58,793 bases of DNA from Bordetella parapertussis (GTDB lineage: Bacteria; Pseudomonadota; Gammaproteobacteria; Burkholderiales; Burkholderiaceae_C): the NCBI GenBank assembly GCA_945890735.1, contig CAMDCZ010000008.1, positions 1-58,793 on the forward strand, read 5' to 3'. A program made the translations under genes and the position numbers. This document shows positions 19,903 through 33,043 of the stretch, piece after piece. Position 1 is the stretch's first letter, and every line of letters starts with the position of its first letter. The notes beneath the pieces are model-generated. The model worked only from the letters and a program-made list of their open reading frames with translations. It was not told the origin of the DNA and ran no database searches.

Positions 19903-20190
19903 TCAGGCTGTTTGGGGCACCAGTTGCAACACCTGGTCCAAGCCGTAAACCTGCGCCAGGTTGTGCGCGCGCGCAGGCAAACCTTGCACATGCAAGTGCC
20001 CGCCGTGGGTTTGCGCCGCACGCATGCCAGCGAGCAACACCGCCAAGGCAGAGGAATCGAATTGTTGCAAGGCGCTGGCATCGACCACCAGGTCGCGGCC
20101 GCTGAGCGCGGCTTGCGCGAGTTGCATGCCGATGGCTTGGGCTTGCGCATGGGTGAGCACGCTGGGCAGGGCAAACCGGGCTTGGCTCAT
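19903..20190 (-). CDS. mlaB: STAS-domain protein MlaB
   Basis: Cytoplasmic STAS-domain subunit of the MlaFEDB phospholipid transporter, 95 residues. The pattern DLVVDASALQQFDSSALAVLLAG contains the Asp-Ser-Ser/Ala helix start at which STAS proteins bind or are phosphorylated. The ATG at 20190 overlaps the mlaC stop, so the longer open frame to 20298 is not used. In E. coli MlaB stabilises MlaF. Confidence 0.87.
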   Translation of the reverse strand: MSQARFALPSVLTHAQAQAIGMQLAQAALSGRDLVVDASALQQFDSSALAVLLAGMRAAQTHGGHLHVQGLPARAHNLAQVYGLDQVLQLVPQTA

Positions 20191-20843
20191 TTGCGGCTGT
20201 TGGCTTTGTTGCGATCTGCCAAGGTGTTGATCAGGCCGTCCACGCCCTTGCTGTTGATCTCTTGGGCGAACTGGCTGCGGTAGTTGTCGACCAACCAAAC
20301 TCCCAGCAAATTGAAGTTGTAAATGCGCCAGCCGGATGCGGTGTCAGGGGTTTTTTCCAGGCGGTAGTCGATGCCCACGGGCTCAGGACCGCCGCGCAAC
20401 TCGGAACGGATCACCACCTCGTTGTCAGTGGCCTGCACACGCAGGGGTTTGACCACGATGGTGTAGTTGTCCTTGATCTGCGACAACGCACCTGAGTAAG
20501 AGCGCATGAGCAAAATTTTGAATTCTTCAATCAAACGTTTTTGCTGCTCGGGGGTGGCTTGCCGCCAAGCCGGGCCCACCGCAGAGGCAGTCATGCGTCG
20601 GAAATTGATGTGCTCGATCAAACGGTTGTCAACCAGGGCGGCGATTTTTTGCAGGTCACCTGCCTTCAAAGCCGGGTCTTTGCGGATGGTGTCCAACATG
20701 TCGCTGGAGAGGCGCTGCATGAAGGCGTCAGGGGCTTCTTGGGCCTGTGCAGACAAACTCGACAAGACGATGCCGAGCACACACAACCACTGTAACCAGC
20801 CGAACCAGACAGGGGGCGAGGAGGTGATGGTGAGATGCTTCAT
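20187..20843 (-). CDS. mlaC: periplasmic phospholipid-binding protein MlaC
   Basis: Soluble periplasmic shuttle that carries phospholipids between MlaA in the outer membrane and MlaFEDB in the inner membrane. The 218-residue precursor has a signal peptide of about 35 residues ending SAQAQ, then the MlaC/Tol_Tol_Ttg2 fold with VDNRLIEHINFRRMTASAVG, LLMRSYSGAL and GWRIYNFNLLGVWLVDNYRS. It overlaps mlaB by 4 bases and follows mlaA by 30. Confidence 0.95.
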   Translation of the reverse strand: MKHLTITSSPPVWFGWLQWLCVLGIVLSSLSAQAQEAPDAFMQRLSSDMLDTIRKDPALKAGDLQKIAALVDNRLIEHINFRRMTASAVGPAWRQATPEQQKRLIEEFKILLMRSYSGALSQIKDNYTIVVKPLRVQATDNEVVIRSELRGGPEPVGIDYRLEKTPDTASGWRIYNFNLLGVWLVDNYRSQFAQEINSKGVDGLINTLADRNKANSRK

Positions 20844-20873
20844 GGCATCAGTTTAGTACGAAATAGCGACTGT

Positions 20874-21629
20874 TTATTGGTCGTAGCGCTGACCACCACC
20901 GTCCGGGTCATCGCCACCATCGTTCTTCGGGTTAGTGCGCTGGGTGGCAGCCCGGCGGCGTTGCATATAGGCGTCACGGATGAAGCTGTATTTGTCCAGC
21001 GCCACTTGGTCCAGTTGGCGGTCAAAGCCCAAGAAACTGGCCCGCTTGTCCACCACGTTCAAGGCGGTTCCGCTGTAACGCACCGAGGCTGGTGTGACAT
21101 CGCCCCACAAACCGCCTTGGTTATCGAGCACCCAACCGGCGGTGTCACGCACATTGGAGGGGCCCAAGACGGGCAGCACGATGTAGGGACCGGATGGCAC
21201 ACCCCAGTAACCCAGGGTTTGGCCAAAGTCAGCGTTGTGGCGCTGCAGGCCGATGCGGGTTCCCCAGTCGATCAGGCCATACACCCCAAACACGGTGTTG
21301 ACGGTTGCCCGCAAGCCTGTTTCAGCGGTGTCCATGGGTTTGAGCTGCATGGCCAAATTGAAAGTGGACCAAATGTCGGAGAGGTTGCCAAAAAAATTGC
21401 GCACACCGGTTTGTGCCACTTCGGGCACGGACGCTTTGTAAGTGATGGCCACTGGCTTGAGCAGCTTGCTGTCGAGTTCGTCATTGAAGGCGCTGATGCT
21501 GCGGTTGGTGGCTTCAAACGGGTCTTGCGGGTGGCCGCCCATGCCCCCTGGGGTGGCCGCGCAGCCCACGCTCAAGCTGGCCAACGCCATCACCACCCAT
21601 CCGCGGCATGACCAGCACCAGCTCAGCAT
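20874..21629 (-). CDS. mlaA: outer-membrane lipoprotein MlaA (VacJ)
   Basis: Outer-membrane lipoprotein that removes mislocalised phospholipids from the outer leaflet. The 251-residue precursor has lipobox LSVGC (Cys23) and the VacJ pattern DPFEATNRSISAFNDELD, then GVYGLIDWGTRIGL and GYWGVPSGPYIVLPVLGPS. The C-terminus is a hydrophilic Arg/Asp/Gly-rich tail. It is encoded inside the mla operon between mlaD and mlaC, whereas E. coli has it at a separate locus. Confidence 0.96.
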   Translation of the reverse strand: MLSWCWSCRGWVVMALASLSVGCAATPGGMGGHPQDPFEATNRSISAFNDELDSKLLKPVAITYKASVPEVAQTGVRNFFGNLSDIWSTFNLAMQLKPMDTAETGLRATVNTVFGVYGLIDWGTRIGLQRHNADFGQTLGYWGVPSGPYIVLPVLGPSNVRDTAGWVLDNQGGLWGDVTPASVRYSGTALNVVDKRASFLGFDRQLDQVALDKYSFIRDAYMQRRRAATQRTNPKNDGGDDPDGGGQRYDQ

Positions 21630-21631
21630 GC

Positions 21632-22117
21632 TCAGTTGCCTCCAGGCTGGGCGCTGGGTGAAGCGGCCTTGTCGTACAGAAAGCGGCTGATCAGGTTTTC
21701 CAGCACCACCGCCGATTGGGTGGATTGCAGCGTGTCACCGGGATTGAGATTCGCCTCGTCAGCGCCGGCTTCAATGCCGATGTATTGCTCGCCCAGCAAA
21801 CCGCTGGTGAGGATTTTCAAGGAGCTGTCCTTGGGAAACTGGTAGCGGGTGTCCATGGCCAACACCACTTGTGCTTGGAAACGTTTGTCGTCAAAACGGA
21901 TGTCTTGCACCCGACCGACCACCACGCCAGCGCTTTTGACCGGGGCTTGTTTTTTCAAACCACCAATGTTGTCAAACAAAGCGTTCACGGGGTATGTTTT
22001 TTGCCAACTCAAGCTGAGCAAGTTGGCCGATTGCAAGGCCAAAAACAGCAAAGCCGCGGCACCCAACATCACCAGCAGTCCCACCCAGACATCTGTATTC
22101 GAGCGTTGCATCGTCAT
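21632..22117 (-). CDS. mlaD: MCE-domain protein MlaD
   Basis: Inner-membrane anchored MCE protein that forms the hexameric ring of the Mla transporter. The 161-residue protein has one membrane helix near residues 10-30 (LLVMLGAAALLFLALQSANL) and one MCE domain (YPVNALFDNIGGLKKQAPVKSAGVVVGRV). The short C-terminal helix after LLGEQYIGIE and LENLISRFLYDKA fits the family. It lies 10 bases after mlaE. Confidence 0.95.
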   Translation of the reverse strand: MTMQRSNTDVWVGLLVMLGAAALLFLALQSANLLSLSWQKTYPVNALFDNIGGLKKQAPVKSAGVVVGRVQDIRFDDKRFQAQVVLAMDTRYQFPKDSSLKILTSGLLGEQYIGIEAGADEANLNPGDTLQSTQSAVVLENLISRFLYDKAASPSAQPGGN

Positions 22118-22127
22118 TCTTCCTATT

Positions 22128-22907
22128 TCACAGCTTGAACATCAAAGCAGTCAAGACAAAGTCCAAAGCCAACACGGTCAGTGAGGCCATCACCACGGTA
22201 CGGGTGGTCGCTCGGGCCACACCATCGGGCGTGGCTTGCGCCTCAAAGCCCTGTCGCAGCGCGATGAAGCTGACGGTGAAACCGAACACCACGGTTTTGA
22301 TCACGCCGTTGCCCACATCGGCCCAGACATCCACGCCATCGCGCATTTGACCCCAAAACGAACCTGCGTCCACCCCGATCATCACCACGCCGACCAGCCA
22401 ACCGCCCAGGATGCCCACCGCGCTGAAGATCGCACCCAGGATCGGCATGACCAAGACCGCGGCCCAAAAGCGTGGGGCCAAGATGCGCTTGACCGGATCT
22501 ATCGCCATCATCTCCATGGCCGAGAGCTGCTCGCCGGCTTTCATCAGCCCGATCTCGGCGGTGAGCGAGGTGCCGGCGCGGCCGGTGAACAGCAAGGCGG
22601 AGACGACCGGCCCCAATTCACGCACCAAACTCAGCGTCACCAACAAGCCCAGGGCAGAAGCCGAGCCAAAACGTTGCAAGGTGTTGTAGCCCTGCAAGGC
22701 CAACACAAAACCCACGAACAAACCAGAGACCGAAATGATGGCCAAGGAATAGTTGCCCAAAAAATGCATGTGGTCACGCACCAAGCCAAAGCGGCGCAAA
22801 CAATGCGGGGCCAGCAGCAGCAAGCGAACGAACAAAGCGGTGGCATGCCCCACATCGGCCAGGAAAACACGGGTGGCCCAACCCACGCGGGCGAAAAATC
22901 CGCTCAT
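22128..22907 (-). CDS. mlaE: phospholipid ABC transporter permease MlaE
   Basis: Inner-membrane permease of the Mla complex, 259 residues, with the MlaE domain motifs SVSGLFVGFVLALQGYNTL, ELGPVVSALLFTGRAGTSLTAEIG and AEIGLMKAGEQLSAMEMMAIDPV. Five to six predicted helices. The start overlaps the mlaF stop by 4 bases. Confidence 0.95.
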   Translation of the reverse strand: MSGFFARVGWATRVFLADVGHATALFVRLLLLAPHCLRRFGLVRDHMHFLGNYSLAIISVSGLFVGFVLALQGYNTLQRFGSASALGLLVTLSLVRELGPVVSALLFTGRAGTSLTAEIGLMKAGEQLSAMEMMAIDPVKRILAPRFWAAVLVMPILGAIFSAVGILGGWLVGVVMIGVDAGSFWGQMRDGVDVWADVGNGVIKTVVFGFTVSFIALRQGFEAQATPDGVARATTRTVVMASLTVLALDFVLTALMFKL

Positions 22908-23725
22908 GGCTTGCCCGCCCTGGGGATGCCAAAGTCCTGCGCCACAGGCTGGGCGGGGTAATGAAAACGCACTGGCCCTTCCGGCGCGGCACTGACAAAC
23001 TGGTGCACCAAGGGATCGGTGCTTTGACGCACTTCCTCGGGGGTGCCTTGCGCTGCGATGCGGCCATTGGCCAGGATCACCACCTTGTCGGCGATGCGAA
23101 AGGTTTCTTCCAGGTCGTGGGAGACCACGATGCTGGTCAAGCCCAGCGCGTTGTTCAACTGGCGGATCAAGCGCGCAGCCGTGCCCAAAGAAATCGGGTC
23201 CAAGCCGGCAAAAGGCTCGTCGTACATCATCAACTCAGGGTCCAGCGCCATGGCCCGCGCCAATGCGATGCGGCGCGCCATGCCGCCGGAGACTTCGCTG
23301 GGCATGAGCTCGCGCGCGCCTCGCAAACCCACGGCCTCGAGTTTCATCAGCACGATGTCGCGAATCATCGGTTCAGACAGGTCGGTGTGCTCGCGCAAAG
23401 GAAAAGCCACATTGTCAAACACGCTCATGTCGGTGAACAAGGCGCCGAACTGGAACAACATGCCCATGCGACGCCGGGCTTGGTAGAGCCGGTGTTTGTC
23501 CAAGCTGCCAATGTCTTGGCCATCGAACAAGACCGCGCCAGACTGGGCTCGGTGCTGTCCGCCAATCAAGCGCAGCACCGTGGTTTTGCCGCCACCTGAA
23601 GCGCCCATCAAAGCGGTGACTTTGCCGCGGGGTATTTGCAGGTTCACCCCCTCCAGAACAGGGCGTTCGCCATACCCGAAATGGGTATCGCGAAGCTCGA
23701 TCAAAGGGGCTGCTGGGTTACTCAT
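22904..23725 (-). CDS. mlaF: phospholipid ABC transporter ATPase MlaF
   Basis: Cytoplasmic ATPase of the MlaFEDB complex, 273 residues. Walker A GASGGGKTTVLRLIGG, signature VSGGMARRIALARAMALDPE, Walker B LMMYDEPFAGLDPIS and switch His VVSHDLEETF are present. The C-terminal extension (LVHQFVSAAPEGPVRFHYPA) contains the handshake-type tail of MlaF. The ATG overlaps the gltD stop (ATGA), so mla translation is physically coupled to gltD. Confidence 0.95.
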   Translation of the reverse strand: MSNPAAPLIELRDTHFGYGERPVLEGVNLQIPRGKVTALMGASGGGKTTVLRLIGGQHRAQSGAVLFDGQDIGSLDKHRLYQARRRMGMLFQFGALFTDMSVFDNVAFPLREHTDLSEPMIRDIVLMKLEAVGLRGARELMPSEVSGGMARRIALARAMALDPELMMYDEPFAGLDPISLGTAARLIRQLNNALGLTSIVVSHDLEETFRIADKVVILANGRIAAQGTPEEVRQSTDPLVHQFVSAAPEGPVRFHYPAQPVAQDFGIPRAGKP

Positions 23726-25203
23726 CTGGGCAGTGTACTGTCGCCCATCAAAAATTGATCGATCGTGCGTGCCGCCTGGCGTCCCTCGCGGATCGCCCAG
23801 ACCACCAGCGACTGACCACGCCGGATGTCGCCCGCCGCAAACACCTTGGGCACGCTGGTGGCGTAGCCACCGCCTTCTTCGGTGTGAGCCTTGGCGTTGC
23901 CACGCGCGTCCTTGTCAACCCCAAAAGCTTCCAGCACGGTGGGTACCGGGTTCACAAAACCCATGGCCAGCAAAACCATGTCGGCTTTGTATTCTTTTTC
24001 CGTGCCAGGCACCTCGACGAGCTTGCCGTCTTTCATCTCGACATGCACCGTGGTCAAGCCCGTGAGCTTGCCGTTTTGGCCCGTGAAGGCTTTGGTGGAA
24101 ATCGCGAACTCGCGCTTGAGCAGGCCTTTTTCGGCGCTCTCGTCATGGCTGGAGCTGGTGCGCATCTTCATGGGCCAGTAAGGCCAGACCATCGGCTTGT
24201 CCTCTTGCTCGGGGGGCATGGGCATCACCTCGAACTGGGTGACGCTGGCCGCGCCATGGCGGGTGCTGGTGCCCACACAATCCGAGCCGGTGTCGCCACC
24301 GCCGATCACGATCACGTGTTTGCCATCGGCGCGCAACTGGTCTTTGAGCTTGTCGCCTGCATTGACCTTGTTTTGTTGGGGCAGAAACTCCATGGCGAAA
24401 TACACGCCCTCGAGCTCGCGTCCAGGCACAGGCAGGTCACGCGACTGCTCGGATCCGCCAGTCAACAGCACCGCATCGAACTCTTTTTGGAGTTGATCTG
24501 CGCTGATGGTTTCCTTGGACCAGTTGGTGACCTTGCTGTTCTTAGGCCAATCGCCGACCATCACGCCGGTTTTGAACACCACGCCCTCGGCTTGCATTTG
24601 CTCAACGCGGCGGTCGATGTGGCTTTTTTCCATCTTGAAGTCAGGGATGCCGTAGCGCAGCAAACCACCCACGCGGTCGTTCTTTTCAAACACCGTGACC
24701 GTGTGGCCAACCCGCGCCAGTTGCTGCGCCGCAGCCATGCCCGCTGGGCCCGCACCGATCACCGCGACTGTTTTGCCGGTCTTGTGCGCAGCAGGTTGGG
24801 GCTTGACCCAGCCTTCGGCCCAACCGCGGTCGATGATCGCGTGTTCGATGGACTTGATGCCCACCGCTTCGTCGTTGAAGTTCAGGGTGCAAGCCGCTTC
24901 GCAAGGCGCGGGGCAGATGCGGCCAGTGAACTCGGGGAAGTTGTTGGTGCTGTGCAAAACCGTCAACGCGTTTTGCCACTGGTTGCCATACACCAGATCG
25001 TTGAAATCGGGGATGATGTTGTTGACCGGGCAGCCACTGTTGCAAAACGGCGTGCCGCAGTCCATGCAGCGCGCGCTTTGGGTTTTGGCCTGCTCGGGCG
25101 TCAAGGTGACGACGAACTCTTTGTGGTTTTTCAAGCGCTCGGGCACGGGCTTGTAGCCCTCTTCGACCCGTTCGAATTCCATGAAGCCTGTGATTTTTCC
25201 CAT
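23722..25203 (-). CDS. gltD: glutamate synthase small subunit GltD
   Basis: FAD/NADPH and Fe-S subunit of NADPH-dependent glutamate synthase; feeds electrons to GltB. The 493-residue protein opens MGKITGFMEFERVEEGY, then the Fe-S cysteines (CMDCGTPFCNSGCPVNN and CPAPCEAACTLN), an FAD Rossmann motif VAVIGAGPAGMAAAQQLA near residue 150 and an NADPH motif VIVIGGGDTGSDCVGTS near residue 290. The ATG at 25203 is used; the open frame continues upstream into gltB without biological meaning. Spacing from gltB is 20 bases. Confidence 0.97.
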   Translation of the reverse strand: MGKITGFMEFERVEEGYKPVPERLKNHKEFVVTLTPEQAKTQSARCMDCGTPFCNSGCPVNNIIPDFNDLVYGNQWQNALTVLHSTNNFPEFTGRICPAPCEAACTLNFNDEAVGIKSIEHAIIDRGWAEGWVKPQPAAHKTGKTVAVIGAGPAGMAAAQQLARVGHTVTVFEKNDRVGGLLRYGIPDFKMEKSHIDRRVEQMQAEGVVFKTGVMVGDWPKNSKVTNWSKETISADQLQKEFDAVLLTGGSEQSRDLPVPGRELEGVYFAMEFLPQQNKVNAGDKLKDQLRADGKHVIVIGGGDTGSDCVGTSTRHGAASVTQFEVMPMPPEQEDKPMVWPYWPMKMRTSSSHDESAEKGLLKREFAISTKAFTGQNGKLTGLTTVHVEMKDGKLVEVPGTEKEYKADMVLLAMGFVNPVPTVLEAFGVDKDARGNAKAHTEEGGGYATSVPKVFAAGDIRRGQSLVVWAIREGRQAARTIDQFLMGDSTLPR

Positions 25204-25223
25204 GATGTGGTCCTTGTGTGCGC

Positions 25224-29912
<4,689 letters not shown>

Positions 29913-29948
29913 GACGCGCTTCCTGTGAAATCGGGGACAAGGGCCGTA

Positions 29949-29977
29949 AGCATAGTCCACCAGAACCGGTTTTCCAA
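29949..29977 (-). promoter_or_regulatory. sigma-70 promoter of the gltB-gltD-mla run
   Basis: On the minus strand TTGGAA (29977-29972) and TATGCT (29954-29949) are separated by exactly 17 bases and end 36 bases before the gltB ATG. Both hexamers match the consensus at 4 of 6 positions, with good spacing. The RayT-associated hairpin begins only 8 bases upstream of the -35. Confidence 0.6.
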
Positions 29978-29984
29978 AGAAATT

Positions 29985-30005
29985 AATTGGGGTCAGATTC
30001 CAATT
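29985..30005. repeat. REP-like hairpin with GGGGTCAGA core beside rayT
   Basis: AATTGG at 29985-29990 and CCAATT at 30000-30005 form a perfect 6-bp dyad with a 9-base centre (GGTCAGATT). About 40 bases on, at 30031-30045, is TTAAATAAGGGACAG, which resembles the GGGTCAGA core. Both motif types are often found at the ends of RayT/Y1-transposase units in betaproteobacteria. No second copy was noticed elsewhere in the window. Confidence 0.5.
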
Positions 30006-30050
30006 ATTTCCCGATTGAATCTATCAACTATTAAATAAGGGACAGAAGCA

Positions 30051-30749
30051 TCAAGCCTTGAGGGGCTTTCCCACCGGTCTGCCCGCAGCGGTTTTGCGCA
30101 CCCGCCTGGGGGTGAGTTGCTGCAAACCTTGGACAAACGAGTCTTCTCCCAAGGCCCAGCCGCTCAAAGTGGCGTCGGTCAGCGCCTGCTGTTGCTGGGG
30201 TTGGATGCCTGCCTGCACCAAAGCCGCATAAGCGGCTTCGCGGGCGAACGGGGTGTTGCCCAAAGCCCAGTACAAGGCGTGCGGCGTGAGCCATGCGTCT
30301 TGCCGGGCACCGGTGTAATGCGCATGGCTGGACCAGGCGTAATCCGCCGCCTGCGCCACCATCCCTGCACGAACCGGGTTCAAGTCGATGTAGGCCATGC
30401 AGGCCAAAAAATAGCGCTCGGTTTGGATCAGCGTGGAGCGGTAACGCCCTTCCCACAGGGTCCCTGTGCGGCCATGGCGTTTGTTGAAAGACAGCACATA
30501 CGTGCGACCCACCGCCTGCATCATCAAGGGCAAGGCTTTGTCGGTTTGGGGTGTTGCCAACAGGTGCAGGTGGTTGCCCATGAGCACGTAGGCGTGCACC
30601 TCCACCGACTGCGCTTGCGAATGGGTTTGCAACAGACCGAGCATGCGCTGGTGGTCGCTGGCATCCTCAAAAATGCTTTGCCGGTTGTTGCCACGCAAGA
30701 TGATGTGGTGCGGGTATCCGGGAAGGGTGAGGCGAGGCAATCGGGCCAT
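30051..30749 (-). CDS. rayT: REP-associated tyrosine transposase (RayT/Y1 family)
   Basis: Single-strand HUH transposase-like protein of 232 residues. The HUH motif is in YVLMGNHLHLLATP, and the likely catalytic Tyr lies in the helix RYFLACMAYIDLNPVRAGMV; the opening MARLPRLTLPGYPHHIILRGNNRQ and the WEGRYRSTLIQ segment are family signatures. The frame is intact, so the gene may be active. It lies between gltB and a thioredoxin-like gene, with the REP-like hairpin downstream of its stop. RayT proteins are usually single-copy, domesticated and thought to move REP elements rather than themselves. Confidence 0.9.
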   Translation of the reverse strand: MARLPRLTLPGYPHHIILRGNNRQSIFEDASDHQRMLGLLQTHSQAQSVEVHAYVLMGNHLHLLATPQTDKALPLMMQAVGRTYVLSFNKRHGRTGTLWEGRYRSTLIQTERYFLACMAYIDLNPVRAGMVAQAADYAWSSHAHYTGARQDAWLTPHALYWALGNTPFAREAAYAALVQAGIQPQQQQALTDATLSGWALGEDSFVQGLQQLTPRRVRKTAAGRPVGKPLKA

Positions 30750-30801
30750 GGGCGCATGTTAGCGTCTGGCGTCGCATGCGGTGCCTTAACATCCACGCAC
30801 C

Positions 30802-31173
30802 ATGACGCGCCCTGCCTCACCTGCCACCTCACCTCAGCTCTGGGTGCTGTGTTTGTGCGCGCAATGGTGTGGCACTTGCCGTGAATACCAACCCCTGTTT
30901 GACCAACTCGCCCAAGCCATGCCGCAAGCGCGGTTTGTCTGGGTGGACGTGGAAGAACAAGACGGATTTCTGCAAGACCTGGACATTGAAAACTTCCCCA
31001 CACTGTTGCTGGTCAACGCACAAAGACAAGCGTGTTTTGCAGGCACCGTGTTGCCCCACCTGGAAACTTTGCAACGCATGTGCCAAGTGGCTTTGGCGGG
31101 TGACTTGCCGCTGGTGACCGACCCCGAATGGCTGGCGGTGGTGCCAGGCTTGTTGGCCCTAGGGCAAGACTGA
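30802..31173 (+). CDS. thioredoxin-like protein
   Basis: Small cytoplasmic thioredoxin-fold protein, 123 residues. The redox site is AQWCGTCREYQ, a CxxC with Gly-Thr instead of Gly-Pro; the cis-Pro is in ENFPTLLLV. No signal peptide is evident. The N-terminal beta strand is preceded by only about 12 residues. Its last 15 bases overlap the convergent epimerase gene. The partner is unknown; the family includes general thiol reductases. Confidence 0.85.
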   Translation: MTRPASPATSPQLWVLCLCAQWCGTCREYQPLFDQLAQAMPQARFVWVDVEEQDGFLQDLDIENFPTLLLVNAQRQACFAGTVLPHLETLQRMCQVALAGDLPLVTDPEWLAVVPGLLALGQD

Positions 31174-32112
31174 ACGGGCCCATAACGCGGCCCGTACCAA
31201 AGGCCGCAGGCGCCGCACCCAAGGCAGCCAGCGGCCAAACTGCCCGCGCAGCTCATGGATGTAATCGTCAAAGGTGCGCTGCTGGTACTGCAACAGGGCT
31301 TGGCTGGCCGAGGTGTCTAACCAATCGACGCTGTAATCGTTTGGGTTGAACCAATGGGCAGGCAACGGCGCTTGCCCCAACATCGCCATGACTTGGTCCA
31401 ACATCTGACCGTAGGTGAGTTGGCAACGCGCCCCGCCACCAATCAACCAGACCTTGCCCCAGATGGCGGGTTGGTCCACCGCGTTGGCCAAGGCGACGCC
31501 CACATCCAAGGTATGGACAAATTCGAGCCGGTTCGAGGGCGGGATCAAAAACATGGCTTTGTCAAAGATCACCTTCACGGGGATGGCGGCACCCAAACGA
31601 AACACAGACCAAGACAAGCCGCTCGCGCGCAACAGTTGCTCGGCAATGACTTTTTGGTTGGCATAACTCTCCACGGGCTGCAGCGGGCAGGTGAGCGTGC
31701 GAGGCGGCGGCAGGTGTTGGGTCTGCCCGTACACATGCAGGGTGGAGGTGAAGAGGATGCGCGCGGGCTTGGGCATGGTGGTGACCGCCAAAATCAGTTG
31801 GCGCATGCCGCCGACATTGATGTCATGCGACAACTGGGTATCGACCTCGCTGTGCGCCCCGGTATGCGACAGCTCAGGGATCAAGGCGGCCAAATGGATC
31901 ACCAGGTCTTGGTCTTTGACGGCTTTTTGTAGATCGACAAAACGCCGCACATCGCCCCACACGACCTCACCGGCCGGGGCATGCAGACGCGCCAAGCGGC
32001 GATGGATGCGCAAGGGCAGGTCGAAACAACGCACACGGTGTCCACGCCCTGCCAACGCCTGCAAGGTGCTGATGCCAATGTTGCCAAAGGCCCCGGTGAC
32101 CAAAATGTTCAT
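31159..32112 (-). CDS. NAD(P)-dependent epimerase/dehydratase family protein
   Basis: Extended short-chain dehydrogenase of 317 residues. The nucleotide loop is VTGAFGNIG (residues 5-13), the active-site Ser/Thr is in LFTSTLHVYG and the YxxxK pair is in SYANQK, so catalysis looks possible. Substrate-side sequence does not identify a sugar. No pathway neighbours help. It ends convergent with the thioredoxin-like gene. Confidence 0.83.
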   Translation of the reverse strand: MNILVTGAFGNIGISTLQALAGRGHRVRCFDLPLRIHRRLARLHAPAGEVVWGDVRRFVDLQKAVKDQDLVIHLAALIPELSHTGAHSEVDTQLSHDINVGGMRQLILAVTTMPKPARILFTSTLHVYGQTQHLPPPRTLTCPLQPVESYANQKVIAEQLLRASGLSWSVFRLGAAIPVKVIFDKAMFLIPPSNRLEFVHTLDVGVALANAVDQPAIWGKVWLIGGGARCQLTYGQMLDQVMAMLGQAPLPAHWFNPNDYSVDWLDTSASQALLQYQQRTFDDYIHELRGQFGRWLPWVRRLRPLVRAALWARSVLP

Positions 32113-32179
32113 GCGCAGCCCAAACCGTGTGAGCAGCGCAGGTTAACTCAACATTGAATCATTTGGTATACATGAATAT

Positions 32180-33043
32180 TCATTTATGCGTATTGAAACG
32201 CTCATTCAGGCTGGTTAAGCCAAACGCTTCGAGCAAGGCCTGCAGCCGTTGGGCAGCACTTTGCTTGCGCTGCCCGGTGTATTGCGCCAGGATCAGTTCG
32301 TTTTTCAGGCTGTGCTCCCAGCCCACCAGTTCGGTGACCGTCACCTGGTAACCCTCGGCTTCGAGCAACAGGCAGCGCAAGACATTGGTGAGTTGGCTGC
32401 CGATCTCGCGGGTGTGCAGGGGGTGACGCCACAACTCGGCCAAGGGGGTGCGCGACAAATTCAGCGCCTTGTGGCTGCGCAGATGGCTGGCCACCTCAGC
32501 TTGGCAACACGGCACCAACACCATGCACTTGGCTTGCTTTTGCAGTCCAAAGGCGATGGCGTCATCGGTGGCGGTGTCGCAAGCGTGCAGCGCGGTGACC
32601 ACATCCACGCTTGCCGGCAAGGCGTCACTTTGCGCCGCATCGGCCACGCTCAGGTTGAGAAACGTCATGCGATCAAAACCCAGGCGCTTTGCCAACACGC
32701 TGGACGACTCGACCAACTCGCTGCGCGTTTCAATGCCATAAATATGACCATGTCCCAGACGCTTGAAAAACAAGTCGTAAATGATGAAACCCAAATACGA
32801 CTTGCCGGCCCCGTGGTCGGCCAGCGTGGGACCTTGTTCGCTGTCGCTCACTGCCATGAGCAGCTTTTCGATGAACTGGTAGAGGTGGTTGACCTGTTTC
32901 AACTTGCGCCGTGAATCTTGGTTGATCTTGCCCTCACGCGTGAGGATGTGCAGGGCCTTGAGCAACTCGATGGACTGGCCGGGGCGCAAGTCGAGTTGAT
33001 CGCTGGGGCTTGCAGCAGTGGGTTTGTTGTTGGATTTAGCCAT
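32180..33043 (-). CDS. SAM-dependent methyltransferase family protein (Methyltransf_32-like)
   Basis: 287-residue protein with a class I methyltransferase core: motif I is LADHGAGKSYLGF (about residue 75), followed by HIYGIETRSELVESS and VDVVTALHACDTATDDA. The downstream MVLVPCCQAEVA carries the paired Cys seen in the METTL25/RRNAD1-like group, which suggests an RNA or protein substrate. The N-terminus is Lys/Asn-rich. It overlaps the DUF1415 gene by 8 bases. Confidence 0.8.
   Translation of the reverse strand: MAKSNNKPTAASPSDQLDLRPGQSIELLKALHILTREGKINQDSRRKLKQVNHLYQFIEKLLMAVSDSEQGPTLADHGAGKSYLGFIIYDLFFKRLGHGHIYGIETRSELVESSSVLAKRLGFDRMTFLNLSVADAAQSDALPASVDVVTALHACDTATDDAIAFGLQKQAKCMVLVPCCQAEVASHLRSHKALNLSRTPLAELWRHPLHTREIGSQLTNVLRCLLLEAEGYQVTVTELVGWEHSLKNELILAQYTGQRKQSAAQRLQALLEAFGLTSLNERFNTHK

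Noticed and set aside
30802..31173. Periplasmic thioredoxin (DsbE/TlpA type)
   Set aside because: No signal peptide or membrane anchor is visible and the WCGTC start is only about 20 residues in.
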